NCBI GenBank assembly: GCA_963759735.1
Contig: CAVXAF010000007.1
Span: 372,001 to 436,000 of the forward strand
Origin: Hyphomicrobium_A sp963759735
Lineage (GTDB): Bacteria; Pseudomonadota; Alphaproteobacteria; Rhizobiales; Hyphomicrobiaceae
Length of the DNA: 64,000 bases
Direction: 5' to 3'
Under the pieces are notes generated by a model, which had not been told where the DNA came from, made no database searches, and worked only from the letters and a program-made list of their open reading frames with translations. Positions 46,702 through 58,659 of this stretch are shown piece by piece (position 1 is the stretch's first letter; each line of letters opens with the position of its first letter). Made by a program: the position numbers and the translations under genes.

Positions 46702-46726
46702 GCCGGGGCGACGTTCGCCCCGGCTC
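46702..46726 (+). terminator. Hairpin between the two DUF2852 genes
   Basis: A perfect 9-bp stem (GCCGGGGCG / CGCCCCGGC) with a 5-base loop lies 27 bases after the first DUF2852 stop. The following bases are TCCCTT, so termination is probably partial. Confidence 0.5.
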
Positions 46727-46758
46727 CCTTGGTCCCCGGTGAGTGGAGCACTCGCGCC

Positions 46759-47133
46759 ATGCCGCTGCTGATCCTTGGTCTTGTCTTTTTTACCCTCCTC
46801 TGGATGGTCTGGGCGCTGCTCTGGCTGTTCTGGCCCGTGACGCTGGCGATCGCCGGTGCCTTCCTTTGGCGCGGTCATTTGCGTCGCCAGGAGCGTCTCA
46901 ACGCGCGCGGCGACACGCCAAGCCCGCGCACCCGCTACGCTGCGAGCGGAAATACTGCCTTCGACGACTATCGCACCGAGCGGCTGCGGGAACTCGACGA
47001 GGATCGCGGCAAATTCGGCGAGTTCCTCGAGCGCCTGCGCAAGTCGAAGGACAAGGTGGACTTCGACCGCTTCGTGGCCGAACGCCGCCAGCGTCCATCA
47101 ATTGAAGGACCGCGAGCGGCTGCTGGCGCCTAA
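46759..47133 (+). CDS. DUF2852 domain membrane protein (second of two)
   Basis: The product is 124 residues. It has a TM helix (LLILGLVFFTLLWMVWALLW and on to about 40), a short basic linker, then ASGNTAFDDYRTERLRELDE and FGEFLERLRKSKDKVDFDRF. The C-terminal half is clearly alike to the preceding gene, while the membrane part differs more. GGAG lies about ten bases ahead of ATG 46759. Function unknown. Confidence 0.85.
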   Translation: MPLLILGLVFFTLLWMVWALLWLFWPVTLAIAGAFLWRGHLRRQERLNARGDTPSPRTRYAASGNTAFDDYRTERLRELDEDRGKFGEFLERLRKSKDKVDFDRFVAERRQRPSIEGPRAAAGA

Positions 47134-47160
47134 GTCGCGCACACAAGGCAGACAAACGAA

Positions 47161-47188
47161 AGCCAGGGTCTCGCGCCCTGGCTTTTTT
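47161..47188 (+). terminator. Rho-independent terminator after the DUF2852 pair
   Basis: A perfect 8-bp stem (AGCCAGGG / CCCTGGCT) with a 7-base loop runs straight into six T residues. It separates the pair from the convergent pentapeptide gene. Confidence 0.9.
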
Positions 47189-47222
47189 GTTTCTGTCGCT
47201 GCGGCCCTATGGCGGGGTGCCG

Positions 47223-48071
47223 CTAGCGGATGGTCTTGTCGAAGTTCAGCGCCGTCGCCAGTCCCTTCACCGTCTCGAGGCCTTTGACGCCGAGCAGCGT
47301 CGCCCCGTCGAGGTCGGCTCCGGTGAAGTTCGCATCCGTCAGGTCGGCGCCCGTGAAGTCGGTGCGCGACAGGTCCGTACTCGCCAGGTTGGCACCGCGC
47401 AGATCGGCGCCGGCAAAGCGTGAGAACGTCATTACTGCATGCTCGAAGCTCGCGCCGCGCATGATGGCCTTGGTGAAATCGCACGATTTCAGAAGGTTCT
47501 TGGCCAGCGTCGACAACGTCCCCTGGCCCGCTCGCACCTCGCGCGGCGTGAAGTTCGCGTCCGTCAGATCGGCACCGTGAAAATCCGCCCCCGACATGTT
47601 CGCCATCACGCGGATGCCGGTGAGGTTGGCGCCGGCAAAGCGCGGCGCATCGGCCGTGTTCTCGCTGAGGTCGGTATAGACGGTCGGTCGCAGCACGCTG
47701 GCGCCCGAAAGGTTGGCTCCGGAGAAATCGGCGCGGATCAGCGTCGCCCGGTCGAGGCGGGTACCCGACATGTCGGTGCCGCGCAGGTTGGCGCCCGTGA
47801 AGTCGGCGCCGTAGAGGTTCGACTTCGCCAGCTTGGCGCCTTTGAAGTTCAGCCCTGACAGGTCGAGATAAGTGAGGTCATGGTTGGAATAGTCGATCGT
47901 CTCGCCGGGCTTCGCCTTGAACAGCCCCGAGGTGATCTCGCGCACGGTCATGTCGGCAGCCGGCGACACCGGCTCTGTCTCTTCCGCGCCCGCGGCAAAG
48001 CTGAAGCTCAGCGCGGCCGCCAGAATGAAGCCTAGCCGAAGCGATATGCGAGCCGCGCCAGTCGTATTCAT
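47223..48071 (-). CDS. Secreted pentapeptide-repeat protein
   Basis: The product is 282 residues. A signal peptide (ending SFSFAAGAEE) is followed by about 200 residues of A(D/N)LXX repeats such as LTYLDLSGLNFKGAKLAKSN, GADFTGANLRGTDM and FTGADLTDANFTGADLDGAT. These form a right-handed quadrilateral beta-helix. Two breaks in the repeat (around 140-150 and 175-190) suggest inserted loops. Probably periplasmic or lumenal, unlike the cytoplasmic gyrase-protecting members. Function unknown. Confidence 0.88.
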   Translation of the reverse strand: MNTTGAARISLRLGFILAAALSFSFAAGAEETEPVSPAADMTVREITSGLFKAKPGETIDYSNHDLTYLDLSGLNFKGAKLAKSNLYGADFTGANLRGTDMSGTRLDRATLIRADFSGANLSGASVLRPTVYTDLSENTADAPRFAGANLTGIRVMANMSGADFHGADLTDANFTPREVRAGQGTLSTLAKNLLKSCDFTKAIMRGASFEHAVMTFSRFAGADLRGANLASTDLSRTDFTGADLTDANFTGADLDGATLLGVKGLETVKGLATALNFDKTIR

Positions 48072-48217
48072 TTTGTTATCCGTCGCCTTCGTGGTGGGCG
48101 TCCTACCACATATGAAAGCGTGGTCCGGCGGACTGGCAAGGGGCGCAGCCCGTTAATTCGCCGAAAGTCGGGGGTGACGACCCCGCCGCCACACAGCTTT
48201 TGCCCGGCCGATAAGGC

Positions 48218-51830
<3,613 letters not shown>

Positions 51831-51980
51831 CCGGCATCCGTCCGTTTGTGCACCGAGAGAGCGCTTCGGAAAGTGTGCAGTGGGTTTCCGTTAAGTGGCA
51901 CGACAAACAAAAGAGCTGGGTCTTTCGGCACTTCAACCGGACGGAAACAACCTAACGTCAGCTATCGGGCGTCGCCCAGG

Positions 51981-52010
51981 GCGTCAACCAGCGTCAACCG
52001 GCGTCAACCG
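51981..52010. repeat. Three tandem 10-bp repeats
   Basis: GCGTCAACC(A/G) occurs three times in exact 10-bp steps, about one helical turn, in the gap between the 5-oxoprolinase and TerB-DnaJ genes. It could be a regulator-binding array or a slippage-prone microsatellite. The surrounding 300 bp (51831-52130) holds no gene I can support. Confidence 0.6.
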
Positions 52011-52130
52011 CGCTGCCACATCGCCGCACGGGGCGCGCAAATTCCGCCAATTGCGGCCGCTTGCCTCAACTGGCCGCCGGCTGGCGCCTGCGCTCTTCAA
52101 GTCGACGGCGAATGCCGGTAAGGGTTTGCA

Positions 52131-52868
52131 ATGTCTTGGAAGGCCATAGCTCAGGTGATGGGCATCGAGACCGGCGGCGCCTCGATGCGTGAAGCCTTTT
52201 CCGCGTGGTGGGAGCGCTTCGCGCGCGATCGCGCCGCCGCGCGCACGCCTGGCTATCGCACCGTCGCCTTTACCATGGCCGTGACGACGCTCGCCGCCAA
52301 GATGGCCAAGGCGGACGGCGTTGCCCTCCCGATCGAGGTGCGTGCGTTCGAGCGCGTGTTCGATATCCCCGCAGGCGAGGAAAAGAACTTCCGCCGTCTC
52401 TATGATCTCGCCGCCCAGGACGTCGCCGGCTACGAGACCTATGCGGGCAAGATCGCCGACCTGCTCGCCGACGAGCCGGAGATGCTGCGCGCGCTGCTGG
52501 AATGCCTGTTCCACGTCGCCGCCGCCGACGGCGTGCTCCACCCCGACGAAGACAACTTTCTCGCCGTCGTCGCTGAGAAGTTCGGTCTTTCGCGCGGCGA
52601 GTTCCTCAGCGTGCGCGCCGGCTTCATCAACGACCCGTGCAGCCCGTACACCATCCTGGGCGTCGCGCCCGACATTTCCGATGCCGATCTCAAGCTGCGC
52701 CACCGCGCGCTGGTGCGCGAGCATCACCCCGACAAGCTCGCCGCGTCCGGCGTGCCTCCCGAATTGCGCTGCGCCGCCAACCGCCGCCTCGCCGCCATCA
52801 ACGCCGCCCATGATGCGATCATCGGCGAGCGCGCCCGCGATAGCCGGCAGCGGGACAAACCGAAATGA
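52131..52868 (+). CDS. TerB-DnaJ (DjlA-like) co-chaperone
   Basis: The product is 245 residues. A TerB-like helical domain (about 40-165) has FTMAVTTLAAKMAKADGVAL, LECLFHVAAADGVLHPDEDN and EKFGLSRGEFLSVR. A C-terminal J domain follows, with PYTILGVAPDISDADLKLRH and the essential HPD in VREHHPDKLAASG. This order matches DjlA, but no N-terminal TM anchor is seen, so it is probably soluble. It would stimulate DnaK. Its stop overlaps the start of the amidase gene. Confidence 0.88.
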   Translation: MSWKAIAQVMGIETGGASMREAFSAWWERFARDRAAARTPGYRTVAFTMAVTTLAAKMAKADGVALPIEVRAFERVFDIPAGEEKNFRRLYDLAAQDVAGYETYAGKIADLLADEPEMLRALLECLFHVAAADGVLHPDEDNFLAVVAEKFGLSRGEFLSVRAGFINDPCSPYTILGVAPDISDADLKLRHRALVREHHPDKLAASGVPPELRCAANRRLAAINAAHDAIIGERARDSRQRDKPK

Positions 52869-53617
52869 TCCTCAAGCCGGATTCATCGCTCGTCGATGCG
52901 CTGCATCCATCGCCCAACGTCGAGGACCGCCGCAAAGGCTGGCGCCCCGACATGGTCGTGCTGCACTACACCGGCATGTCGTCGGCCGACCAAGCCATCG
53001 GCTGGCTCGCCGCGCCGCAAAGCAAGGTGTCATGCCATTACGTGATCGATGAGGACGGCCGCATCACGCAGATGGTGGCGGAGAGCGCCCGCGCCTGGCA
53101 CGCCGGGGCCTCGCACTGGGCGGGGACCTGCGACATCAACTCTGCGTCGATCGGCATCGAGATTCAGAACCCCGGGCACGAGCACGGCTATCCCGACTTC
53201 CCGGATGCGCAGATGCAGGCTATTGCCGCCCTGTGCCGCGATATCGCGACACGCCGCAGCGTGCCCGCCGAGCGCATCCTCGCCCACTCAGACGTGGCGC
53301 CAGGCCGCAAGATCGACCCTGGCGAAAAGTTTCCCTGGGCCTGGCTCGCCGAGCAGGGCGTCGGACACTGGGTGCATCCGGCGACGGAAGACCGCCCGCT
53401 CGATGAGGATGCGGGTGCCGTCGGCGAAGCGCTGCGATTGCTGTGCAGCTACGGATACGGCATCGACAACCCGGGGCGTGATGACTGGATGCGCGTACTC
53501 GTGCGCACCTTCCAACTTCACTTCCGCCCGCAGCGCGCCGATGGCCGGCTCGATGCCGGCACGCTCGATACGATGCGCCGGCTGACGGAAGCGCTGCCTG
53601 TCCGATCGACCGTCTGA
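52865..53617 (+). CDS. N-acetylmuramoyl-L-alanine amidase (AmiD-like, Amidase_2)
   Basis: The product is 250 residues. The Amidase_2 domain (about 28-165) has DMVVLHYTGMSS with a zinc His, VSCHYVIDEDGRI, ARAWHAGASHW, SIGIEIQNPGHEHG with the Glu, and the final His in ERILAHSDVAPGRKIDPGEK. A putative peptidoglycan-binding domain forms the last 70 residues (EALRLLCSYGYGIDNP). No signal peptide is visible, so it may act on recycled wall fragments in the cytoplasm or the export signal is unusual. Coupled by ATGA to the DjlA-like gene. Confidence 0.9.
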   Translation: MILKPDSSLVDALHPSPNVEDRRKGWRPDMVVLHYTGMSSADQAIGWLAAPQSKVSCHYVIDEDGRITQMVAESARAWHAGASHWAGTCDINSASIGIEIQNPGHEHGYPDFPDAQMQAIAALCRDIATRRSVPAERILAHSDVAPGRKIDPGEKFPWAWLAEQGVGHWVHPATEDRPLDEDAGAVGEALRLLCSYGYGIDNPGRDDWMRVLVRTFQLHFRPQRADGRLDAGTLDTMRRLTEALPVRSTV

Positions 53618-53807
53618 CTCCTCGATCCTCGCAGCCCGGGAGGCTGGCGCGGCGAGCCGGCGGTCGCTGATACAAGCCTGGGTGAGGGATCCTTTACCGC
53701 ACTGCGTTATGCAAACGCATCGACGTCTTCGCGATCCGGTCGGGTCACCGCGTCGTGGTGCGGCGTCCGTTGCCGCACCGATCTGTAAGTCATCAGGGGA
53801 GTATACG

Positions 53808-54062
53808 ATGCAGCGCCTTTCCATGCTCGCGGCCGCCGCCGCGCTACTCGGCGCACTGCCTGTCGGGCACGCTTCTGCCGCCGATCTTGGGCGCGCCGCT
53901 CCGGGCTATGCCTATGCTCCCCAGTATGTCGCGGTGGTTCCCCAGATCAGCTACCGCTGCATGCGCTGGACCGAGCGCTGCGACCGCCGCTGGGGCATCG
54001 GCTCGCCGCGCTTTGCGCGCTGCATGTGGCGCCACGACTGCGGCCCCGAGTTCGTGCAGTAG
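53808..54062 (+). CDS. Small secreted Cys/Arg-rich protein
   Basis: The product is 84 residues with a signal peptide (MLAAAAALLGALPVGHASAA). The mature part is rich in Tyr, Arg and Cys: VPQISYRCMRWTERCDRRWG and RCMWRHDCGPEFVQ, with four cysteines. GGGGAG lies before ATG 53808. No family recognised; similar small secreted proteins are frequent in Hyphomicrobiales genomes. Confidence 0.7.
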   Translation: MQRLSMLAAAAALLGALPVGHASAADLGRAAPGYAYAPQYVAVVPQISYRCMRWTERCDRRWGIGSPRFARCMWRHDCGPEFVQ

Positions 54063-54116
54063 GTTTCATCCCGCCGCTGAGCGCCTACGCTTGAGGGGTC
54101 GGCGAGATCCGCTTCC

Positions 54117-54564
54117 TCAGCGGTTGCGGCGCGCCTTGCGCAGGAATTTCACGAAGGCATCAAGCGTCGGCTGGCTCACGTGGTGCTCGATGCCTTCGGC
54201 GTCGGCTTCGGCGGTCTCGGCATCGACTCCCATAGCGATGAGCGCATCGCGCACGATTTCGTGGCGCTGGCGCGAGGCGGTGGCCAGCTTGCGCCCACTG
54301 TCGGTCAGGAAGATCGCCCGGTAAGGTTCGCTGGTGACCAGCCCATCGCGACGCAGGCGCTGGATCGTATTGACGACGGTCGCCTTGGCGACGCCCAGCC
54401 GCTCCGACAGATCGACAATGCGCGCCTCGCCTTTCTCCTCGATGAGTTCGGCGATGAGCTCGACGTAATCCTCCGCCAGCTCCGTCTGATGCGCATCGCG
54501 CACCCGCTTGAACTGCTGCGCTCGTCGCTGCGTAGTCGCGCTGGCGCGCGTTCACCGTCGCCAT
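54117..54564 (-). pseudogene. mntR: Manganese transport regulator MntR, frameshifted near the 5' end
   Basis: Family sequence runs from FKRVRDAHQTELAEDYVELI through LSERLGVAKATVVNTIQRLR, FLTDSGRKLATASRQRHEIV and GIEHHVSQPTLDAFVKFL, a complete DtxR/MntR protein with metal-binding Glu and His residues. The usual N-terminus (ATG 54564, MATVNARQRDYAAT) lies in another frame, with AGGAG six bases upstream. One extra base near 54530 would join the two. If the shift is real, a GTG at about 54503 would give a 128-residue protein still holding the HTH. MntR represses manganese uptake genes; no mntH or sitABCD is in the window. Confidence 0.8.
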
Positions 54565-54620
54565 TTCGGCTCCTGATCTGACCCTGTTGGTTTCTAACGC
54601 GCGACTCGATTGACGGTAAA

Positions 54621-54655
54621 GTTAGTACAGGCTAACAATGGCAGCGCGTACTAAC
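54621..54655. promoter_or_regulatory. Candidate MntR-type operator
   Basis: An inverted repeat GTTAG, six bases, CTAAC (54621-54636) is followed by GTACTAAC, which pairs with GTTAGTAC at 54621-54628. The cluster of TTAG/CTAA half-sites lies 57 bp upstream of mntR and before the divergent transporter gene, so it could be bound by MntR or Mur-like regulators. Confidence 0.4.
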
Positions 54656-54683
54656 CGTGGGTGGCGTAGCGTAAGGTGTGGGG

Positions 54684-55552
54684 ATGTGGCGTAACGGTGT
54701 GGCTTGCCTCGGCGGGCTCGTTATCCTGACGGCTTCGGCAGGCGGCGGGGCGGGCGCCGACAAGGGCCGCTACTCGCTGTTTGATCCGACGCCGCAGCGC
54801 CTCATGCGCGATATGACGACCGATCGCCCTGACACGACGGAAAGCCCGTTCACCGTCGATGCGGGCCACGTGCAGGTCGAGAGCAACGTGTTCGGCTATG
54901 CGCGATCGCGCCCCGACACGGAAGGCGACGTCACCGACACATTCGACTTCGCCGCCACCAACATCCGCATCGGCTTGACCAACGACACCGAGATCAACGT
55001 TGTCTGGCAGCCTTTCGGCGTGACACGCACACGCCAGCCGGGCGCCGCCATCCAGCGAGAGTCCGGCGTCGGTGGCGTCGACATCCGCGGCAAGGTCAAC
55101 CTGTGGGGCAACGACACATTCGATCGCGTCGGCTCGGCGTTGGCGCTTTTGCCCTACCTCACGCTGCCGACCGATGCCGGACAACGGGATCAGCCCGGCG
55201 CACGCGGAAGGCGGGATCATCGTCCCCCTCGCACTCGCGCTGCCGCACGGTTTCGGCCTCGGTCTCAACGGTGGCGCGACGTGGACCAGGAGCGAAGCGA
55301 CCGACGGCTACCAAACCGAGTTCCTGGCCTCGGCGGCGCTCTCACATGAATGGACCCAGACGCTGGGCGCCTACTACGAGGTCGCGGCGGTCCTTGATAC
55401 CGAGGATCCGCGCGGCGACGTCGTCGTCGTCGGTACCGGCGTTCACCTACGCGCTGACCGACAACGTGCAATTGGATGCGGGCGTGAATGTCGGCGTCAC
55501 CTCGGCCGCCGATCGCTTCAATCCATTCGTCGGCGTTTCCAGCCGCTTCTAG
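54684..55552 (+). pseudogene. Transporter (Phenol_MetA_deg-like) outer membrane protein, two frameshifts
   Basis: Three pieces in different frames form one porin-like protein. The first starts MWRNGVACLGGLVILTASAG (signal peptide) and shows DRPDTTESPFTVDAGHVQVE and TEINVVWQPFGV. From about 55180 the second carries GGIIVPLALALPHGFGLGLN and LGAYYEVAAVLDTE. From about 55440 the third ends FTYALTDNVQLDAGVNVGVT and FVGVSSRF with a terminal Phe. This is the usual length and end of transporter-family beta-barrel proteins. Two indels in one short gene could be true decay or sequence errors. It is divergent from mntR. Confidence 0.7.
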
Positions 55553-55565
55553 GTCTTGCCGCTTT

Positions 55566-55623
55566 GCAAAAGAAAACGCCCGGGCGGCGCATGGCCGTCC
55601 GGGCGCTTGTGCATTTCTTTTGC
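55566..55623. terminator. Bidirectional terminator between convergent genes
   Basis: A 12-bp nearly perfect GC stem (CGCCCGGGCGGC / GCCGTCCGGGCG, 55577-55605) is flanked by an outer GCAAAAGAAA / TTTCTTTTGC repeat. This gives T-rich tails on both strands, serving the transporter gene and the convergent SH3 gene. Confidence 0.75.
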
Positions 55624-55636
55624 AAGCGGCTGAAAC

Positions 55637-56293
55637 TCAGTGCCGATCGCGGCGGTCGTCACGCCGATCATCACGCCGGTCGCCACGATCGTCACGCCGG
55701 TCGTCGCGTCGGTCGCCGCGGTCATCGCGCCTGCCGTCGCGACGATCATCGCGGCGCTCGACGCGGGCCGGACGGCGCCAGCCGCGATCGGGCGGCGCGC
55801 GCATGCCGCGCGGCGCGCTGTAGCCATCGCGCCACCAGCCGGCCCTACGCGGTCCGGGCGGAGGCGCGCGCCAGCCGACGCGCGGGCGCACCCGATAGCC
55901 ATACCAACGGTCGCGATCGCGATACCACGGGCGCCCTACATAATAGCGGCCCCAGTAATCGCGTGCCGCGAAGGTCACGAACGGAATGCGGAAGTAGGCA
56001 GGCCCGTAGTCGGGCAGCAGTACCATCTCGCCGCGCTGGTCGAAGGCAAGATACTCGCTATAGACCCAGCCGCGCTCCGGTCCCCACCGCACGTCGCACC
56101 AGGATTTATCGCGCAAGCACCCTTCGATGAAGAGTTCCTCTCCCTCGGGGACAACCCCGATGCTGGGGAAATCGATATCGGGGCCGGTGCGCATGTTGAC
56201 GTTGGCCGTCGAATAGGACGGGGCGGCGTGCGCCGCCACGCTGGCGAGGGCCATGGTGGCCGCGGCAATGGCAAGCAGTATTCGCAGTCTCAT
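55637..56293 (-). CDS. Secreted SH3b-domain protein with Arg/Asp-rich tail
   Basis: The product is 218 residues. A signal peptide (MRLRILLAIAAATMALASVA) leads to a bacterial SH3 domain (about 28-90: ANVNMRTGPDIDFPSIGVVP, GEELFIEGCLRDKSWCDVRW, ERGWVYSEYLAF). A Tyr/Trp/Arg-rich segment follows, and then about 40 residues of DRRDD/DRGDRR repeats to the end. SH3b domains often bind peptidoglycan. The tail is highly charged and probably disordered. ATG 56293 has GAGGAGC upstream. Confidence 0.82.
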   Translation of the reverse strand: MRLRILLAIAAATMALASVAAHAAPSYSTANVNMRTGPDIDFPSIGVVPEGEELFIEGCLRDKSWCDVRWGPERGWVYSEYLAFDQRGEMVLLPDYGPAYFRIPFVTFAARDYWGRYYVGRPWYRDRDRWYGYRVRPRVGWRAPPPGPRRAGWWRDGYSAPRGMRAPPDRGWRRPARVERRDDRRDGRRDDRGDRRDDRRDDRGDRRDDRRDDRRDRH

Positions 56294-56514
56294 TCGTGTG
56301 GTTGCTCCTCGTCTGGGGAAATCCCCTCGCGCGCCAAGAGAACGCAAACATTGGCATGGTGATGGCTAAGCGGTGGCGGAACGCCGCAATGGCCGACGGC
56401 GTTGAGGGGGACGTTGTGGCAGAACGGAAAATTCGTGCTAGGAGGAGCCGGCCAATTCCCGGACACGGACGCGCTGTAGTCTGGTCGGCGATTTGAACGG
56501 ATTGATGGAGCAAT

Positions 56515-56868
56515 ATGAAAGCCTACAAGGACCCAAGTTTTAACGACCGGCGCGTGAGTTCGGGAGCGGCCAAGAATGCTGCAGTCGCGCGTTTTCGCGC
56601 CCGGGCCGAAGATCCGGCGGTGGCAGAGCAGCGCGCCGCGCGCGCCGTGCGGGCCGCTGAGCGCGAAGCGCTGGCTGCTGCGCGTGCCGAGGCACGCAAA
56701 GCCGAGCAGGAGCGTCAGGCCGCGGAGGCCGCCGCCAACGAAATCGCTGCCCGCGCCGAACGCGAAGCGCGGCAGATACGCGAAGCCGACGAGATGCTGG
56801 CCCTCGAGGCACAGCGCAAGGCTGAGCGCGACCAGCGCTATGCCGCCCGCAAGGCTCGCAAGGGCTGA
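56515..56868 (+). CDS. DUF6481 family protein
   Basis: The product is 117 residues, almost wholly charged helix after an N-terminal YKDPSFNDRRVSSGAAKNAA. Segments such as AEREALAAARAEARKAEQER and ADEMLALEAQRKAERDQRYA predict a long coiled coil. This N-terminal motif plus Ala/Arg/Glu-rich helix is the DUF6481 pattern of Alphaproteobacteria. Cytoplasmic, function unknown. Followed by its own terminator. Confidence 0.82.
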   Translation: MKAYKDPSFNDRRVSSGAAKNAAVARFRARAEDPAVAEQRAARAVRAAEREALAAARAEARKAEQERQAAEAAANEIAARAEREARQIREADEMLALEAQRKAERDQRYAARKARKG

Positions 56869-56899
56869 GTCGCCTAGCGGCGTGATCCGACAATATATG

Positions 56900-56929
56900 A
56901 AGCCGGGCGGTTCCCATCGCCCGGCTTTT
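56900..56929 (+). terminator. Rho-independent terminator after DUF6481 gene
   Basis: A perfect 9-bp stem (AGCCGGGCG / CGCCCGGCT) with an 8-base loop is followed by TTTTG. Confidence 0.8.
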
Positions 56930-56979
56930 GCGTTCTCCCATTGCGTAGCCGCGACGTCACTTCCGGCACGCCCCGCCTT

Positions 56980-57762
56980 TCAAGACCTGCGACGGACTGC
57001 GAAGCGCTGGCTGCGCCCCAGCTGCGCTCGCAGCCGCCACGGCAACAGGCGCCCGGCGCGGATCAGCCACAGCAGGCGGCGCGGAAAAGCGATGGCGTCA
57101 TGCCCGCGGTCCAACCCATGCTTGATGCGCGCAGCCGCGACCTCGGGCGAAATCATCAGCGGCAGCGCGCCCTCGTGGTTCGCCACCTGCTCGGTGGCGA
57201 TGTGGCCGGGATAGACGAGGCTGACGCCGACGCCGTCGGGGCGCACCCATTCGCGCAGGGCCTCGCCGTACGCCATCAGACCGGCCTTGCTGGCGCTGTA
57301 GGCGGGAGCGTCGGCCAGCGGTTGCAGCGCAGCCAGCGAGCCGATGATCGCGATGCGGCCGCTTTTTTGCGCGCGCATGGCCGGCAAGGCGGCGGCGATG
57401 GTGAGCACGGCTGCTTCGAGGTTGGTCCGCAACACGGCGGTCACCTCGGCGGCGTCCTCCATCTCTCGCCCGGGATGATGGCCGCAGAACACGCCGGCAT
57501 TTACGATGAGCAGCGTCGCCGGATGCGCGGCCACAAAGGCCCCGACGAATTCGTGCGCGTCAGCGCCCTGGCAGAGATCGCAAACTCTGGTTTCGACCTG
57601 CGCGCCCCGGACCCGGCACTGCTCGGCGACCCTGTCGAGGCGCACCCGATCGCGGCCCATGAGCCCAAGCGCGCTGCCTTCCGCGGCATACGCCAGCGCA
57701 AGCGCCCGCCCCAGCCCCGCGCTCGCCCCGGTAATGACAACCGCACTCGTCGCCTGCCGCAC
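56980..57762 (-). CDS. Short-chain dehydrogenase/reductase (SDR)
   Basis: The product is 260 residues with the classical SDR fold. The cofactor motif TGASAGLG is at about 11-18, then LLIVNAGVF (NAG), the catalytic Ser in IAIIGSLAALQP and YSASKAG near 155. The C-terminal part carries RRLLWLIRAGRLLPWRLRAQ, an amphipathic or membrane-facing basic helix seen in dehydrogenases of lipid substrates. The substrate is not known. Confidence 0.85.
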   Translation of the reverse strand: MRQATSAVVITGASAGLGRALALAYAAEGSALGLMGRDRVRLDRVAEQCRVRGAQVETRVCDLCQGADAHEFVGAFVAAHPATLLIVNAGVFCGHHPGREMEDAAEVTAVLRTNLEAAVLTIAAALPAMRAQKSGRIAIIGSLAALQPLADAPAYSASKAGLMAYGEALREWVRPDGVGVSLVYPGHIATEQVANHEGALPLMISPEVAAARIKHGLDRGHDAIAFPRRLLWLIRAGRLLPWRLRAQLGRSQRFAVRRRS

Positions 57763-57924
57763 GCGGCACCCTCGCTCTGCAAATGTGAGGTCCTACATAG
57801 CAAACCTGACGCGTGGCGCGACGGCTGATCGGGAGGGTTGCCAGCGGACGCCCGCTCAGACGTCGGGTGAAGCCGTCCGCTTAAGACGGTGGTACACTCG
57901 CCCGAGCAGACGGGAGGATGATCC

Positions 57925-58278
57925 ATGCGTGTCAGGTTCGCCGCGGTGAGCGCGGCACTGTTGCTCGTTACGGGAACGGCGTCCGCCAGCGACTACCAAC
58001 CGATGAACTGCGCCAAGGCAAAATCGGCGGCTGAAAAGACGGTGTGCGGCAACTATGCGCTGGGCCAACTTGAGGCGCGCATGGCGACGCTCTATGCGGT
58101 GGCAACGTCGCTGGTGGCCATGGGCCAGCGCGGCGACATGCAGGGTGCGCAACGTGATTTTCTGCAGGAGCGGGAGAACTGCGGCGGTGACGTCGCCTGC
58201 CTGACGCAGAAGTATGACGCGCGCATCGACGAGTTGAATGGCACCATCGCCGCCATCGCCTCGCGCGGGCCTTACTGA
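57925..58278 (+). CDS. Secreted LprI-like/DUF1311-type protein
   Basis: The product is 117 residues with a signal peptide ending TASAS. The mature part has NCAKAKSAAEKTVCGNYALG, LEARMATLYAVA, QRDFLQERENCGGDVACLTQ and YDARIDELN, with four conserved cysteines. This matches the LprI/DUF1311 family, some of which inhibit host lysozyme. The role here is only inferred. GGAGG precedes ATG 57925. Confidence 0.8.
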   Translation: MRVRFAAVSAALLLVTGTASASDYQPMNCAKAKSAAEKTVCGNYALGQLEARMATLYAVATSLVAMGQRGDMQGAQRDFLQERENCGGDVACLTQKYDARIDELNGTIAAIASRGPY

Positions 58279-58319
58279 GGGAAGGGGCGCGGACGGCGCG
58301 CCAGCCTATTTGGGACCAG

Positions 58320-58478
58320 CTATTTTGGCGGGGTGTCACGCTCGGCGCGCCACAGATGCAAAACCATCAGCTTGATCTTCATTGGCAGCTCGCGCCACGT
58401 GGCGCCCGCAGTGAACTCTTCAAAGCTGGCGCGCGTGTCCTTGCGCCCGTTTCGCTTGTCGCCCTGCTCTGGTTCCAT
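58320..58478 (-). CDS. Small hypothetical protein, 52 aa
   Basis: ATG 58478 has a near-perfect AGGAGG five bases upstream. The product starts MEPEQGDKRNGRKD and has a helical C-terminus with WRELPMKIKLMVLHLWRAER. The strong ribosome-binding site makes it a likely real gene. Cytoplasmic and possibly amphipathic; no family recognised. Confidence 0.55.
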   Translation of the reverse strand: MEPEQGDKRNGRKDTRASFEEFTAGATWRELPMKIKLMVLHLWRAERDTPPK

Positions 58479-58600
58479 ACCCGCCTCCTGGCCCGCCCGC
58501 TGCACTCTTCAACTGCATAACGCGCCAAGTGCCCTCCCGGTTACATGCCCTCGCCGAATGCCGGCACGCGGGGCCACCAGCAGCGGAGGCCATACAAGTG

Positions 58601-58635
58601 AAGGGGGCCACGCGGCTGTGCTCAGCGGCCCCCTT
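58601..58635 (-). terminator. Probable terminator hairpin downstream of pckG
   Basis: A 9-bp perfect stem AAGGGGGCC / GGCCCCCTT with an inner GCTG / CAGC stem lies 25-60 bases after the PEP carboxykinase stop on the minus strand. No long T-run follows, so its efficiency is uncertain. Confidence 0.5.
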
Positions 58636-58659
58636 GTCATGCCAGTGTAGCCTGTCCGA

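Noticed and set aside
53618..53807. Possible riboswitch or leader before the small secreted gene
   Set aside because: A few GC-rich stretches are present, but no conserved riboswitch core or terminator/antiterminator pair could be drawn.
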